DNA of 64,000 bases, from assembly GCF_001659605.2 (NCBI RefSeq), contig NC_035176.2, positions 33,598,716 to 33,662,715 of the forward strand, written 5' to 3'. A program made the translations under genes and the position numbers. A model generated the notes under the pieces. That model was not told the DNA's origin, did no database searches, and saw only the letters and a program-made list of their open reading frames with translations. This DNA comes from Manihot esculenta. Taxonomy: Eukaryota > Streptophyta > Magnoliopsida > Malpighiales > Euphorbiaceae. Shown piece after piece: positions 47,701-60,529 of the stretch (position 1 is its first letter; each line of letters starts with the position of its first letter).

Positions 47701-50700
47701 CCTTGGTTTTCTCTGGTACTTCCTGCACGCATCATCAAGTGAGCCATAAAGATTACCGATTTTATTATAAACAAGAAAGATGTAAAAGATAGAAGATTAA
47801 ACTGGTGACCTGTCTTGCAACTGCTAAAGATCGAAGCCCACGTTCAGCAAACTTATCTATCACAGCATGAACCTTCTTCCTGACATCCTCCTTGCTATTG
47901 CATAGGGCTAATATCTTTATTAAAGCAGAAAAAGCACATCAGATGGAAGTTCCCTCCCTAAACCCACATTTCATGTTCTGTGGGCTCCAAAAAGGAAAAA
48001 AAGCAATAGTTACCTGCTCAGGAGCACCCTTGCTAGCTCGGTGCCAGTTCCCGTTGGAGTCAATGTAGGTCAGCGCAGTTCTCTTGTCCACAGGATTGAA
48101 TGGAAGAAAATGGACCTCTCTAATACCAGCTCTTGCCTGCCCAATTAGCGATATTTTTATGATAAGAAACCTGAATTGATGTGAAAACATATAGCACAGC
48201 AGCTCAGGAGAAAACAACATTGAAGGTTATACCTCCTTTGGGTCTGCAAGCATCCCTACAATTGCAGCATCTATAGCATCTTGATTTTCTGTTCTTGAAG
48301 CTCTAGCTGCAAGAAGTATGACATACTCTTTATCTACACCCTTTGCAAATACTTCAATTAGGGTCCTGTCAACAGTGAGCTTGTTAAGTGTCAGAGTTCC
48401 AGTCTTGTCACTGCAGAGAACATCCATGCCTGCCATTTCCTCAATGGCAGTCATTCTCTTAGTAATTGCACCCTGCTGAGATAGTCTATGTGAACCAATA
48501 GCCATGGTGACAGATAAAACAGTTGGCATAGCAATGGGAATTCCTCCGATCAAAAGAACCAATAGGTTGTCAATTCCCTGTCTGTACTTGCGATGCTGTA
48601 TTGGGTACATTACTATAATTTCAATCACTATTCCAACGGCGATTGAGCAAATACAGAAGTTACCAATGGCAGTTAGAACTTTTTGGAAATGTCCAACTTG
48701 ATTGGTGCTGTCCACCAGATGGGCAGCCTTACCAAAAAAAGTATGCACGCCAGTAGCAATCACTACTGCTTCAATTTCACCCTGTTTACATGTCGAGCCT
48801 GAAAACACTTCATCTGAGGGATTCTTAGTAACAGGAAGTGACTCCCCGGTAAGGGCAGATTGATCAACCTTCAAAGGATCACCCTCAAGAAGACGGGCAT
48901 CAGCAGGAATTATATCTCCCAACTTAATGCTGATAATGTCCCCTGGAACCAAAATTGCAGCTTCTTGCTCAGTCCACCTGCCATCTCTGAGAACCTACAT
49001 TTTTCCACGACAAAAAAGAAAATTACAGAAGTACTTTTAGAAAAGAGTATGTTCAAAAACTGAAGCAATCAGTTAATGTTTGACAAGTATATTCTTCTCA
49101 CCTTAGTTTTGGGAGCAAGACCAGCCATAAGAGCTGCCGCTGCATTCCCAGCATTGTTTTCTTCAATGAAACTGATTGTGGAGTTGATGAACAGCAAGGC
49201 AATAATACCAACGAAGTCCTGCCAGTCAGGAGGTCTTCCATCACCATTTGCCAAAACTATGGCCATCAAAGCTGCTGCTTCCATGACCCATGACAATGGG
49301 TTCCACATAAAACCCAAAAATTTGAGAAGTTTGCTTTCCTGTTTGCAAATGAAAAATGGAATTACTTAAATATCATAAATTGAAATTTCATAGACTACCA
49401 ATGGAAATTTTCCTTTTTCTTATATAAAATATTTAGTGATAAATAAGATCGCAAAATTGACCTTTTTCTCTTCTAGTTTGTTTGGACCAAAAACTTGCAG
49501 CCGATTGGCTCCTTCCTCTGAAGTAAGACCTTCTCTGGTACATTTCAGCTGCTCAAAAACTTCCTCTATGGGAATCCGTTCCTGCAATCAAAATATGATT
49601 GTTTATAGAAGTCTCCTCCGGCCTCACACAAACCTACTAATAGGAGTAAATTGACGGATTGTCTAATCGACAATACGGTTTTAAAAGCTTAACTCTCAAG
49701 TTGTTCCAGCTGAAGATCAACGATTCACGTAATTGGATTGGATATAAAATTACCCAAGTGAAAATAAAGGGGTTACAATTAAAGCAGTTGGTGTAACGAT
49801 GCGTATGCCAAAATTAATTTTAATGTATAATATTATTCTCGATCGGCAAAAATTTATTGTACTATGCTATGCGTATGCTTTAATGCGGAACAAAATTATT
49901 AAAGCAGTTGGTGTAGCTGAACAAGTCAATCGAAATTTCTCAATGTCAAATATTTTCCCCCTCTACCCTCACTTGTTAATTAGTATAACATGGAATGTTG
50001 AACAAATAGTGAGAATTAAGTAACACTGAAGTATTCCCGGCCCCAATACATTTCTCAGTCATATGGAAATAAAAATCAGAAAAGCAATTTAAAAATAAAA
50101 AATCATAAAAGGAAGGCTCCAAAACAGTACGTGGAAAGATTTTCTTTTTTCTTTTTTGAAAAAAGGAAAGAGTCTGAGGGCATGATTCTCTAAATCAAAT
50201 ACCCTTATCCTCGACGTAATTTTGAAGATGCGCGCGTCATAATTACGCTTGTTTCATCTGATAAGGATGAGGGACGCGACAATCACGCCCGAGCAAGATT
50301 ATCACGTACTTCCGTCAATGGAAGAAGAAACGGAAGCACGAGAGAAAAAAAAGGTCAGTACTCAGTATCACAAAAGGCCAACTAAAAGTCATGCTCCCAA
50401 TCAGCTCAAGCCTTTTTACTATTCCCGGAAAGTTACCACGATTTTCGACTATATCATCGGAGAAGAAGTTACAGACGGAAATCAAATTCTCTCACTAGTC
50501 TTTTGTAGTTTGAATAAATAAATTACGAAAAAAAAAATCTATTGATATTAAATAAAATATACGCAAAAAAAATATGATTACATGTTGATGTATCAAAAAA
50601 ATACAATTTATATATTGATAAAAAGATTATAAAAATTTGAAAAAAAAAGAATCGTTTCTTTTATCTTTTGAAAAGGGCTTTTAGTTCCTCGAAATGGAAG

Positions 50701-51090
50701 TATATAATTACCAGAAAAGAAAAAAGAAACAAATTGTCTTCAGCGAAGAAAAATTTTACTGTCACAAGGTCTCAAAGTTCTCAGAGAGAAATGGCCAAAC
50801 ACAGATGGTGTAACTGAAAGCTTAGTTAAACAAAAATGTGAGGAGAGAGCACATCACATAACCAAGAAGGAAAAAGTAAAACTCGTCGTCTGAGCGTCCC
50901 AACTCCAAAGTCCTAAACCGTTTTAATCAGGGTTTTAGCTTTTTTGAGTGTTAAAAATGGATTTGAGCTGAGTTTTGAAATTGAGGAAGTGAAAACAACA
51001 TTAAGATAATAATAATAGCAAAAGTGAGAATACCAGATCAACGGACTCGTTTTTTATCTCATCGAGACTGATGCCTCCCTTGGTGGCCAT
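44736..51090 (-). CDS. AHA5: Plasma-membrane H+-ATPase (P3A type, AHA5-like)
   Basis: This proton pump energises the plasma membrane. Sixteen exons on the minus strand: 51090-51034, 49581-49462, 49338-49102, 48994-48233, 48136-48014, 47914-47810, 47722-47578, 47490-47326, 46918-46680, 46582-46550, 46467-46386, 46283-46123, 46013-45840, 45673-45491, 45379-45198 and 44832-44736. Frames join throughout and give 954 residues, normal for the family. Key motifs are present: TGES (187-190), phosphorylation site DKTGT (D334), [32 protein letters not shown], and the regulatory C-terminus ending QQHYTV, whose penultimate Thr is phosphorylated to recruit 14-3-3. Features such as NPSDEVFSG and IQQHYTV favour an AHA5-type member over AHA1/2, by memory. 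Exon 12 has a poor polypyrimidine tract before its acceptor but keeps the frame. The gene appears intact. Confidence 0.95.
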
Positions 51091-51164
51091 GATGGATGAA
51101 TCTGAAGCTATACCCTCGAATGCAGAATGATATAGTAAGCGAAGATATGGGTTTCCCCCTGATC

Positions 51165-51181
51165 TTAGATACTCATAACAT
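51165..51181 (-). promoter_or_regulatory. Two overlapping mini-uORFs in the H+-ATPase leader
   Basis: The minus strand reads ATGTTATGAGTATCTAA: one uORF ATG-TTA-TGA (51181-51173) and, overlapping it, ATG-AGT-ATC-TAA (51176-51165). They end about 75 nt before the main ATG. Both lie in the transcript if it starts near the TATA box at 51299-51306. Confidence 0.6.
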
Positions 51182-51298
51182 AAGAAAAAGAAGCAGAAGA
51201 AGGATCAAGTGGCGTAGAGGTAAAACAAAGCAAATGAAATGAGAGAAAAATAGGACTCTCTCTCTCTCCCATCCTTTGAAGGAGGTGGCTCTAGTTGC

Positions 51299-51306
51299 TA
51301 TATATA
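51299..51306 (-). promoter_or_regulatory. Candidate TATA box of the H+-ATPase gene
   Basis: TATATATA about 210 bp upstream of the start codon. A CT/GA tract lies just downstream (plus-strand CTCTCTCTCTCTC near 51256-51268), common in plant 5' leaders. This would place transcription start near 51270. Confidence 0.5.
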
Positions 51307-51499
51307 CTAGAGTTGGGTTATGGAAGGCTGAGGTGGGGCCTACCAAATAGCACTTTATACCCTTTGAGAGTTTTGACCTGCCACGCGCCCGTTTCCTGAT
51401 CCATATTAGACCGGTGTAGAAATATATGCTTGGGTTGGGAACGGCCCTAGGTGAGCCTGTCCCTCTTTCCTTTTTTGATACTGAAATCACATTCAAAGA

Positions 51500-54446
51500 T
51501 TTAAATAATTTATTTTATGATTTATGTCTAAAAATAAAATATTATATATTTATACATGTACATTTATATGTATAAATAAAATGATTTATGTTATTAATTT
51601 TATGGTATGTGTTTAAGTAAAAAAAAAAAAACACGTATTTAAATTTTTATTAGAGGTTTATTTTTATTTTTATTGATTTTAACTTTTTGCATGCTAATTT
51701 AATTTTCAAACAAATTTATGTTTAAATTCAGTGGCTATGCATATTACATAATAATTTTAAATTGTTAAAGTAAAGTAGTATACCCCTTATTTTTTTATAT
51801 ATATTAAAAAATAAATTTTTATTAATTGTTCAATTATACACATATTAAAATTATTTAAAAAATTTTGAATATTCATTTAAAAAAATAATGATAAACGATA
51901 GGTGATTTTGAAAATAATATAAAATAAAATAAAATTATAATAATCTATTTATATATTATAATAATATAAAAATAAGCGTGTATAATAATTTTGAAATAAA
52001 AATTATGAAATAAAGAAATTAGAATAATTAAATGTAACTACCATTAAAATTATTAAAAAGAAGTTAAAAGAATGAAAGTGTGTATGTACCTTTTTATAAT
52101 AATAACAAAATAATGTGTATATAATGTTATAATATATTTAAAATTATAATAATATATGTAATTTTTTATGTTTTGGTATTATCTGATTTGATTATTAATA
52201 AAAAATGAAAACTAATTTAAAATAATGAAACAAAATTTGATATAGTTTGATTTTTTAATTGTAAATTCAGTAGCTTATTACTAATGAGAAGAAAAAAATA
52301 TATATCATAATTTTTTTCATAGTAAAAAACACACTTGCGCGGGTGGCTCAAATTGCTATCTCAGAACCACTGTTCATTGCACCATCTTTTTGTCAACGAC
52401 TCATAAACCATAACCTATTTTTTATGTATATTTTTTCTTTCGCAACCCACTGATTACCGACAGATAATAAGCAATTTTTTTTTTTTTTTAATTTTAATTC
52501 TATTATCCTTGAAAGCTGAACTTGAAACGAATCCAATGCGTTCCTACTCACACCACATTAATTGACTTCCATGTTGGACTTCAGTTTTTACCTTTGGATG
52601 CCTTTCAAAGCTTTAAAGAATATGAAAAAAATTATTTTGAATGTAATCATATAAATTCAATAATTTGTTATTTTTTAAAATATTTTAAAGAATTTTGGTA
52701 AGTATAAACTAATAGGAGTTTATTAGGTTTGGATTTTGAAAGCCAATTCCACGGTCTTCACAAGGCATTGGCCGTCCGGGGAAAAGAAAAGAAAAGAAAA
52801 AGGAAAGGAAAAGTTGGTGGAGTTGGCATGCTTCTGAATATTTATTATGAAATAGAGACCGTACAAAACGTACAATTGATGTTTCCTTCAGCTTATATAT
52901 AATAATTATATGATTAAAAAGCCTTAATTTTTTTTTTTCATTAAGGCACGGGGAAGTTTGACTAGGATTATGATGTTTCTTTTGTCTTCAAATTAAATCC
53001 CATTTTTCAAGGGCCTTTGATTGCCTGCCTCCCTTAAGCCTTATAGCAGAAATGGATCACATAGGACATTGCAGGTCTTGATGTTTCCTTAATGTTGGAC
53101 TTTGTTTGGCCTGCTCCTGTTTGTTTTAGGAGGCGCAGTAATTTCCTCTACTGAAACAAGAAGGAAAATTTCACTTCATTAGAGAACAAAGCATGAGCTG
53201 GGTCTTACAGTGGAAACAAAATGGCATATTATGAATAATCAAGGGGATCATATTCCCACTCATAACCATTTTTCAGATTGGAGAGGACTCTTTCTTTCTT
53301 TTTTTTTTTTTTGGGTTATTTCTTTTTTCAGTGTATGAAATGAAGAAATGGTCCCTGATGTTGGCTCCCAAGGCCCCCATCTACTATATATATGTGTGTG
53401 TGGTTTTGAAAAGAGCTTTTGACCCACTTGAGCAAAATGAGAGATGTACAAGAAATTACAGCACAGAAAGATGCCATAGTGGTGATGGGGAATATTGATT
53501 GCCCAAAGCCTCCAGTTTCTTTGGCACCACTGCTTTTTTATTATTTGTCCTATCAGTGTGTACCTCACAAAGAAGATTCTGCGGAAATAGTAGGCATTCC
53601 TTGTTTGAAGACAGGCACCAAAGGACAGAGCTGGCCAAGGGAATATTTTCTATTTACATAAAAAAGGAAACTCATTCTTCATTTTACATAAATTTGTTCT
53701 CTTAATTGAAGAAATGGGTATTTATTAAATTAGAAATTGAAACAGTGTTGTTTGATTTGGAGTTAGATGGGAGTAGACAACCACTAACTGAAGTGGCTAG
53801 AGCATATATACTTGTCTTCAATCAAGTGCCTAAATTCTCCTTTATCAACAAAATAGAGTACAAATTCTTCTTTATCACTAAAAATAAATGAAATGGCAAG
53901 CAGCTGGGGCCATTTACATGAATGGCCCTGGATAATTAGAGTACCAAAGGATTGAGTTTGAGGACCCAATATCCTGTTTATTTATTTTTTTCTTAAATAG
54001 AATTACAAAGAGAATAATGGAGAAAATCCACCTAAACATGTGATAGTAAGAAGATAAATACATGCTTCTTTTCAAGTGCACAAATTTCTCCAAAGCAATT
54101 ATCGATGGATTGTGAGGCAAGCCAATTGAAGCACGCCAAGCAATAAATTAAAGAGTGGGGGGAAATTAGCAGTAGGCTCTAGAGAAATGGTGTCACGTGC
54201 TTAGATGCTTTCAATATGATATAGAAAATGCAAGACAAGAGAAAGAGGGGAAGAACAAAAAGAAAGGAAGGAGCAAAGGGGGTTAGGTAGTAGTGGTGGA
54301 GAGAGTTAATTACATGTGACATTGTCACAAGTAGTGCTTCTTCAAAGCTCTATATCAAATAACCCTAAATCTAAAGAGAGGACCATTCCTTGTGAAAACA
54401 TCCCCTTTTTGTTATCTCATGAGAATCTAATCTTGAAAGAACTTGG

Positions 54447-54484
<38 letters not shown>

Positions 54485-55447
54485 GTGTGCTGAAGACCCA
54501 CTAAGACCTAAAAAAGTGGAAGATTTGGCAATATATATATATATATATAAATTATAGGTTGGAGCAATGTGAAGTTGTTAATACATAGTGGAAAGTTATG
54601 GTGATGAAAGGAAAAAGGGACTTAAACTTTGCCAGCGAAATGATTACAATCTGAAAAAACCCATCACAGAAAGAAAACGAAATTCACACAAAGTTGCTTT
54701 GCATGTGAAGTTATTTCTTCCAAATTCATTGGATTAAAGGTGTTGTGTGTCAGTGTCACCTTCCTTCCCATATGGTTCTTCAGTTTTCCGTTTCACATTT
54801 TTATCTCGCTGTATCGGCCATGCATTTCTTCAATTTCCTTGTGTTAAATAATCATAATAAATAATGGATTACCTTGGCACCTCCTCACTCACGCTTCATA
54901 TTAAATCCAACAATAATTGCCCAATTCTATTTTAATTTCAACCATGCTCTTTTAAAAATATGCATATTATATATATTTCAAATTAAATTTATAACAAACC
55001 TAATATCTAGTTTTGTTTTAAATTTTTTCCAAGGCAACATTTATTAGAGTGTAATAATCCAATATTTTCTTTTCAAAATTTAATAGTACCATATGCAAAT
55101 ATACTTTGACGTGATTAACTCGACCTACAAGAACAATCAAGGGGCCAAAAAAAAAAGAAAAAGGAATAAGGTTCTCCAGTAAGCTATGCTTGAGCAGCAT
55201 TCAAGCATATGGTAAGCGAAAATAGTCTCCGTAATTAGGATAAGTTGCTAAACAGTAGACGTGTATAAACTTCCAACAGGACAACATCAAATTCCTACCA
55301 AATCAATGATGGATTTACATCAGCCTCAAACATGACAAAATCTCCGCAGCTTTGTTAATGGAATTTTCTTTCGTTCTTTCCTTTTTGTTCTTCGTGTATG
55401 TAGGAGATGAAACATCCATCTTTTGTAGCATCACTGGGAAGCCTTTA
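51500..55447. other. Intergenic region between the H+-ATPase promoter and the CSN5 3' end
   Basis: About 3.9 kb. 51.5-52.3 kb is very AT-rich; 52.3-55.4 kb is more mixed, with microsatellites at 54451-54480 (GA) and 54531-54549 (AT). Several 60-100 codon ORFs occur (for example 53419-53661) but none shows a domain or conserved motif. No microRNA precursor that I know by sequence was spotted. Confidence 0.5.
54451..54480. repeat. GA microsatellite
   Basis: About fifteen GA units. The Glu/Arg alternation it produces in one frame is a by-product and not evidence for a gene. A short AT microsatellite follows at 54531-54549. Confidence 0.9.
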
Positions 55448-58400
55448 TTAGCTTTCCACCATTGGCTCAGGTCCAGAACCCTCTGTGAGCAAACTACTTG
55501 ATTGACGTATAGAATTGAAAAGGATGTCCTTAATAACCTAAACCACGAATACAAGCTAACAAGTTTAATGTTTAGCAAAGGCAGAAGACATTTTTTAAGA
55601 TTTTTTTTTTGGCAAAATGCATAATTCACCCTTGAAAAGTCATTTTATCCCTCCACTTTTAACTTTTTTCTGCTTACACCTTTTAAATAACTTAATTTTT
55701 ATGACTGACAGATAATATTCATTCGCTACCATATTATAGGAATTAAGTTATTCAATAATTAAAAATTAAAGGGGTGATATATATATTTTCTCATTTTATA
55801 AAGATTAAATTATTTAAAATTTAAAAATTAAAAAAGTAAATATGATTAAAATAAAATTGAGGGATAAAATAACTTTTAGATGAGGGGGCAAATTATGCCT
55901 TTTGGCCATTTTTTTTCCTCAATGGTAAATGATTAATAGTTCAAAGTAGGCATCTAGCTAAACCTGTGACATTAGACCATGGACCTGTTCCACAGTTATT
56001 TTAGCACTATCCCGAGTTAATTTAGCTAGCGGTGGTTCTTCCTGCACAGTGGTAACTAAAATAAATTAATCATGGGAAAATCATACAAAATCCACGGCCA
56101 CCAAAAATCCTGATGCAAAATAACAGATGTATATGATAGAAAAGGTGATAGCAAGAAAAGAATAAAGCATAGATAAGGAACAAAAACGTTTAAATTACAA
56201 ATAGGTTACCCACACCCCACTATTATCTCCCCTCCTTTTCTCTCTTCTTTCAGAAATGGACTTCTCATACGTGACTTGTTCATAAGATAAGAAAAAATCT
56301 AGTGAGTGAATAACAATAACAGTTTGAGAAAGCCAATGTTCTTTGAGAAAGAGAGAGAGAAATGGCCAATGTCTTTAGCCTTAGTGATTAAACCTTTCCC
56401 ATGGAGAAGAAGAAAGCACCAATTTTCTAAGCATAATATCAGCTTATCATGACAATTGGAGATTTGATGGTGAAAAAGATTGTGTGCCTATATGAGCTTC
56501 TGTGTGCAAGCCCCAAAAATTTTAGATGTCATATGGATGGGCCAATATGATTATAGGCATAGTCATCAAAGGCATGTCTGAGGTGCAAGGCACAAGGGGC
56601 ACAGCCCTAGCACCTAAATCCCAAAAAGATGAGCAACATTTATGAGGCATGCACCTCCGTAATATTCAATTATGAATTGTGTTTGATTATCTAGATATCT
56701 TGACCATTGATCTGACTTTGCAAGTAGCCACATCATGAGATCATTCACACTGAATCAAATGAACAGTAAAATGAAAGAAAGAAGTATGTTGCTTTACATT
56801 AGACATCATGACTGTTCTACACAGTGAGGTCAAAATGTTTTAAGGTTTTCCATAGTGCTAAATCAGGTTCTTTCTGTCTAAAGCTGTTAGAGTTGAATAG
56901 AATGCCTATATTATTAAAATAATAAATGGTACACATCATATGACTATATCCATTCCAATTGCTAGGCGAAAGGAAAAGGCAAAAGCATCATCTTCTAATT
57001 TAAGGGCTAAAACTTATAGTTCTTAGAGATGAGGAAGAGAAAAAAAATTGATTTTGAAGAGTATAACAGAGAAGAGAGCAACGTCTTATGGTTGATTATG
57101 AGTAGTTGCCTTATGGAAATTTAGAGGCTTGCTGTTAGTGGACTATAAGTTATGGTTTAAGACTTTTTAACATCTATACTTTTAGTTTTAACTGGACTTC
57201 AAAAGCATTGGTAGAAAATTCTAAATGTTTCATTGTGTGTTTTACCTCTTTTCAGTTGCGTACCTCTAGGATTTTTTTTCCTTTTTTTCAGTTGTGGTTT
57301 TTGACAAAGGATTGACTGGTCTCTTTTGGGCATGTCTTATTCTTGTCTCATTCTTATAAGTTCCACTACTAAATCTTCCATTCCTTCACCCCAAATCGAT
57401 ATACAACTCCTCAAATGCTTCCCATGGCAAAAATCCTTTTCCCTTGCTCCAATTATGGAACCAAGAATCTGCCCTTTCAACCAGAAAAAAAAAACTAGCA
57501 ATACTCGATCTTTGATCCCTCAGAACCTTACAAATACCAAAGTATTTCTCACACCTCCTAAGCCACACTCCAGGATTAGATCCTTCCATCACAAGTTTCA
57601 ACTCATTCTTAGGAAACAATCCTGGTATTTCCCCAATTCCTATTGAGGAAGCAGCACTGACCTGTTCCTTTTCTTGGACATTCAGGAACTCTTTGAGAGT
57701 TGGCAGAATTCCCCTGATCGTCTGGCATCCAGTAGCCTCCTCTTCATTATTCACTCCTTTCCCTTTATCCCAAGAATCCCATTCAAGATGGATTGCCTCT
57801 CATCAAGAATGACTCTCCTAGACTCAATTGCACTCTGCTTCACCTCAGATCTGATTCCTTCCAGTGATATGTCAGTGTTGTTTTGGACATTCTGGATCTG
57901 CTCCTCCAATTCAGCCACTCTAATGGCTTCTTGGCTTACCACCACTTTTTTGGTCATGTTGCGACTCCAGAAAGACAGTTAGGAATCAAATCCCACACAT
58001 TTATGAGCTCCAACACCAGCTTGTCAGTAGGAACCCAAAAACAGGCTTTCCACCGAAGAAGACAAAGAAATTTAGAAAGATGATAGAAATAATTGAGGGT
58101 ACATTAGAACTGAGATATTATTGGCATTACAACAGAATCTCAGTACAAAGAATGCTTCTTCCTATACATTCTTCAGCTAGTAACTGACTTGGACTTTCTC
58201 AGCTACCTGCAACAGATTCTCTAACCAACTAATTCATTTCCCTCCAAAATCAACCATCTCGACACCACACTTCCTAACAGACTCCCTACCCTTCTAAGTC
58301 AACTTGACTACTACTCTCAGTCATTCATGATTACATTACTCAGCTTCTTCCTTCTATAGGTGACAATCACCTTCTGCCATTAAAAACTCTACTTGCAAGT

Positions 58401-60510
58401 TTGTCTTACTGTTTGACATAGAAAGCTTTTTATCCAGATAAAGAAATTTATGCACCATTTTTTATGGACTAATATAGTATAACTAAGCCAAACAGATTAA
58501 GATGGATATCACGGCACTGTGCAAATGCCCAATGCATGTGAAATTGAAAGACAAATCTGTTATAAAGCATTCATGATTTCGTGTATATATATATATTATG
58601 GACATTCCCAGTGTTTGAACTCATATGCACACCAATTATTGACTACATTATTGCACAAGCATAAAGCAGAAATGCATGCATATGCCTACAGCAAAAGCAC
58701 AAATGCAGAACCATGTCCTACACACTCTTATACTTCTACCTCAAAGCAAATAGAGGCTTAAAGAGCCAATAAGAAGGGTAAGCATAATTTCACATGTTAT
58801 TCAACAATAAAAATAATATCTAAAAGTAGTTACTGGCTTCCTATCTATAGTAAAGATATATATTGACAAAACAAGAAGTTGCATCTACAAAATGCTTCAA
58901 AAAACTGAAACCAATGACAAACAAAGTAACAATTACTATATCATACAACGCACATGTGTTTGAATTAACAAAAACCACATTTACCTCTTTCTTTCTTTGA
59001 GGTGGTGCTATTAGGGGCCCAAAATGGGAGTGAGCCAATTGATTCTCAGCTTGCTCCAGCTTTTCAGCTGCATAATGTACATACAATTATTTCATCTTCG
59101 TTCAAAATAGGTGAGACTACTACTCTTTTTACGGCAAAATCTTCTTAATGGTTCAAATTTACTCCCCAACTATTTACAACTTATATTAGTTTAATCATGG
59201 CAACCAAAATAAGAGAGGTGGCAGCGAAATTATCTGGTCAGAACCAATAGTTACCTAAATCTGAAATCTGTCCGGCAACAAAGTCTCCATTACCCAAGAG
59301 AGGCGATGACGATAGTGTATTCACCCAATATTTGTTCCACAAAAGGTCCAAGAGGTGACTATCAAGAGAGGACTTGAAACAAGTGATATCCAAAGCATAA
59401 TACTGCAAAAGACAAAAATATTAGCCAATAATAACATAAAAAAACCCAAGAGGAACATTAATCTCCAATATAATAACCTGCTTGCAATGCACACCAAATT
59501 CTTCAATCTTATTAAGAGGAATGGTCTGATATTCAGAGACAAGATCATCTGGAGGCTTATATCCTTCTGGGTATGTCCGGAATGCCCCAATCTCAACTTT
59601 ACCAGCTGATACAGTCCTTGTTGGATCAATAACAACTGCCAAAAATGGTTCTTGAAATTGCTGGTTGAGCATTTGAGTTGAGACATCAATACCCGAGAGC
59701 CAGCATCCATACCCAGGATGAGAATGATACCACCCGACTACATTCTCCAACCGACCTGACTAATCAAGAGCATTCATTGTAAGCAAACTCTAATTGATAG
59801 GGAGTCACAGACATGAGTGAGCTAAGATAATGAACTGAAAAGAAAACATATTTGATATCTGCTATGTGTAAGAATTAGCATACAAAAACAGTACTACACA
59901 CCCTTCCACATATCTCTTTGAGCACATAAAAACAAGCCGTCTTCAGTAATTACCTCCACTATATCCACCGTTTAACTTCCCTAAGTAATTATCAAAAACC
60001 GCAGAGTCCTAAAAGCTTTTGAAAAAAAAGAAATCAGAAAAAAAAAAGGAGAAAAAAAAAACAAGGAAGTTAATTTTGAAAGCAGACCTGCTTGTTAGTC
60101 TGGGAATAATCAACCATATACTCATAGGCATCTGCCTGGGCATTAACTCTAGTCTCGGTTCCTTCAACAGGCAAGGCAAACGCGTCCATTACAATGATGG
60201 CGTTACCATCAGTCTTTCCCTGCATGAGGCCCATGACCTCAATGGTACCACCGGATCGCGCGTGCACCACCATTTTGAGAAGAGCAAGTGCAGAGATCTT
60301 GACGCGACTGAAGTAGTGGGGATCGTTAACCCACGGCCTGTCCTGCTGGAACTTAGCTTGCGCCCTCGCATCGTAATAGAAAATAGCGTCGGACGAGGAG
60401 TCCGTAGTGGAATTGGTAGAGGTCGGAGGGGTGTCCACCGTGATTATATTATTCTCGAGTTCCCAAGTTTTCTGGGCTATTAGAGCTGTGGACGAAGGGT
60501 AGGGATCCAT
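55448..60510 (-). CDS. CSN5: COP9 signalosome subunit 5 (CSN5/JAB1), JAMM deneddylase
   Basis: CSN5 is the zinc metalloprotease of the COP9 signalosome and removes NEDD8/RUB from cullins, so it controls cullin-RING ligases. Six minus-strand exons: 60510-60088, 59759-59478, 59402-59255, 59067-58985, 56041-55964 and 55537-55448. Phases match and give 367 residues; Arabidopsis CSN5A is about 357. The MPN+ domain has the catalytic Glu in EVMG (E91) and the JAMM motif [14 protein letters not shown] with H153, H155, S163 and D166, all intact. The C-terminal exons give [20 protein letters not shown] and [12 protein letters not shown], ending EPMVES. The exon-2 acceptor chosen (TTAG|TCAGG) gives [10 protein letters not shown]; the residue at that junction is Ala in Arabidopsis. 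Intron 4 (2.9 kb) and intron 5 hold transposon remnants. No coding lesion is seen. Confidence 0.95.
55611..55907. mobile_element. MITE-like element in CSN5 intron 5
   Basis: 297 bp with long imperfect terminal inverted repeats: the left end (GGCAAAATGCATAATTCACC, then TTTTATCCCTC) matches the reverse complement of the right end (GGCCAAAAGGCATAATTTGC, then TTTTATCCCTC) over about 45 bp. A-plus-T-run sequence flanks both sides (ATTTTTTTT at 55908-55916; A plus ten T at 55600-55610), possibly a 9-bp duplication. It encodes nothing. Confidence 0.75.
57386..57957 (-). pseudogene. Ty3/Gypsy-type gag fragment, frameshifted, in CSN5 intron 4
   Basis: The minus strand has a coiled-coil start ([20 protein letters not shown]) and then, in another frame after a shift near 57752, the typical retrotransposon gag core: [17 protein letters not shown], then [20 protein letters not shown]. 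No nucleocapsid zinc knuckle or pol was found downstream, so the element is truncated. It is not part of CSN5, whose exons 4 and 5 join in frame across it. Confidence 0.8.
58022..58279 (-). mobile_element. Putative LTR and primer-binding site of the intronic Gypsy remnant
   Basis: On the minus strand a stretch beginning TGTTAGGAAGTGTGG (58279) and ending ACTGACA (58022) has TG...CA ends. Four bases on is TGGTGTTGGAGC (58018-58007), close to the tRNA-Met-type site TGGTATCAGAGC, and the gag fragment follows. No second LTR was found, so boundaries rest on this arrangement alone. Confidence 0.55.
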
Positions 60511-60529
60511 TGCTTTGCTTCCTATTCAC

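Noticed and set aside
53419..53661. 80-codon ORF in the H+-ATPase/CSN5 spacer
   Set aside because: Overlapped by ORFs on both strands, with no conserved motif or splice partner.
54451..54504. ORF with Glu/Arg alternation
   Set aside because: Produced entirely by a GA microsatellite.
55450..55629. 104-codon minus-strand ORF at the CSN5 3' end
   Set aside because: Wrong frame across CSN5 exon 6 and intron 5; the true frame gives [12 protein letters not shown] and a stop at 55448.
57386..57957. Gag-like ORFs as extra exons of CSN5
   Set aside because: CSN5 exons 4 and 5 join in phase 0 across them and the expected protein continues without a gap; the ORFs are retrotransposon gag.
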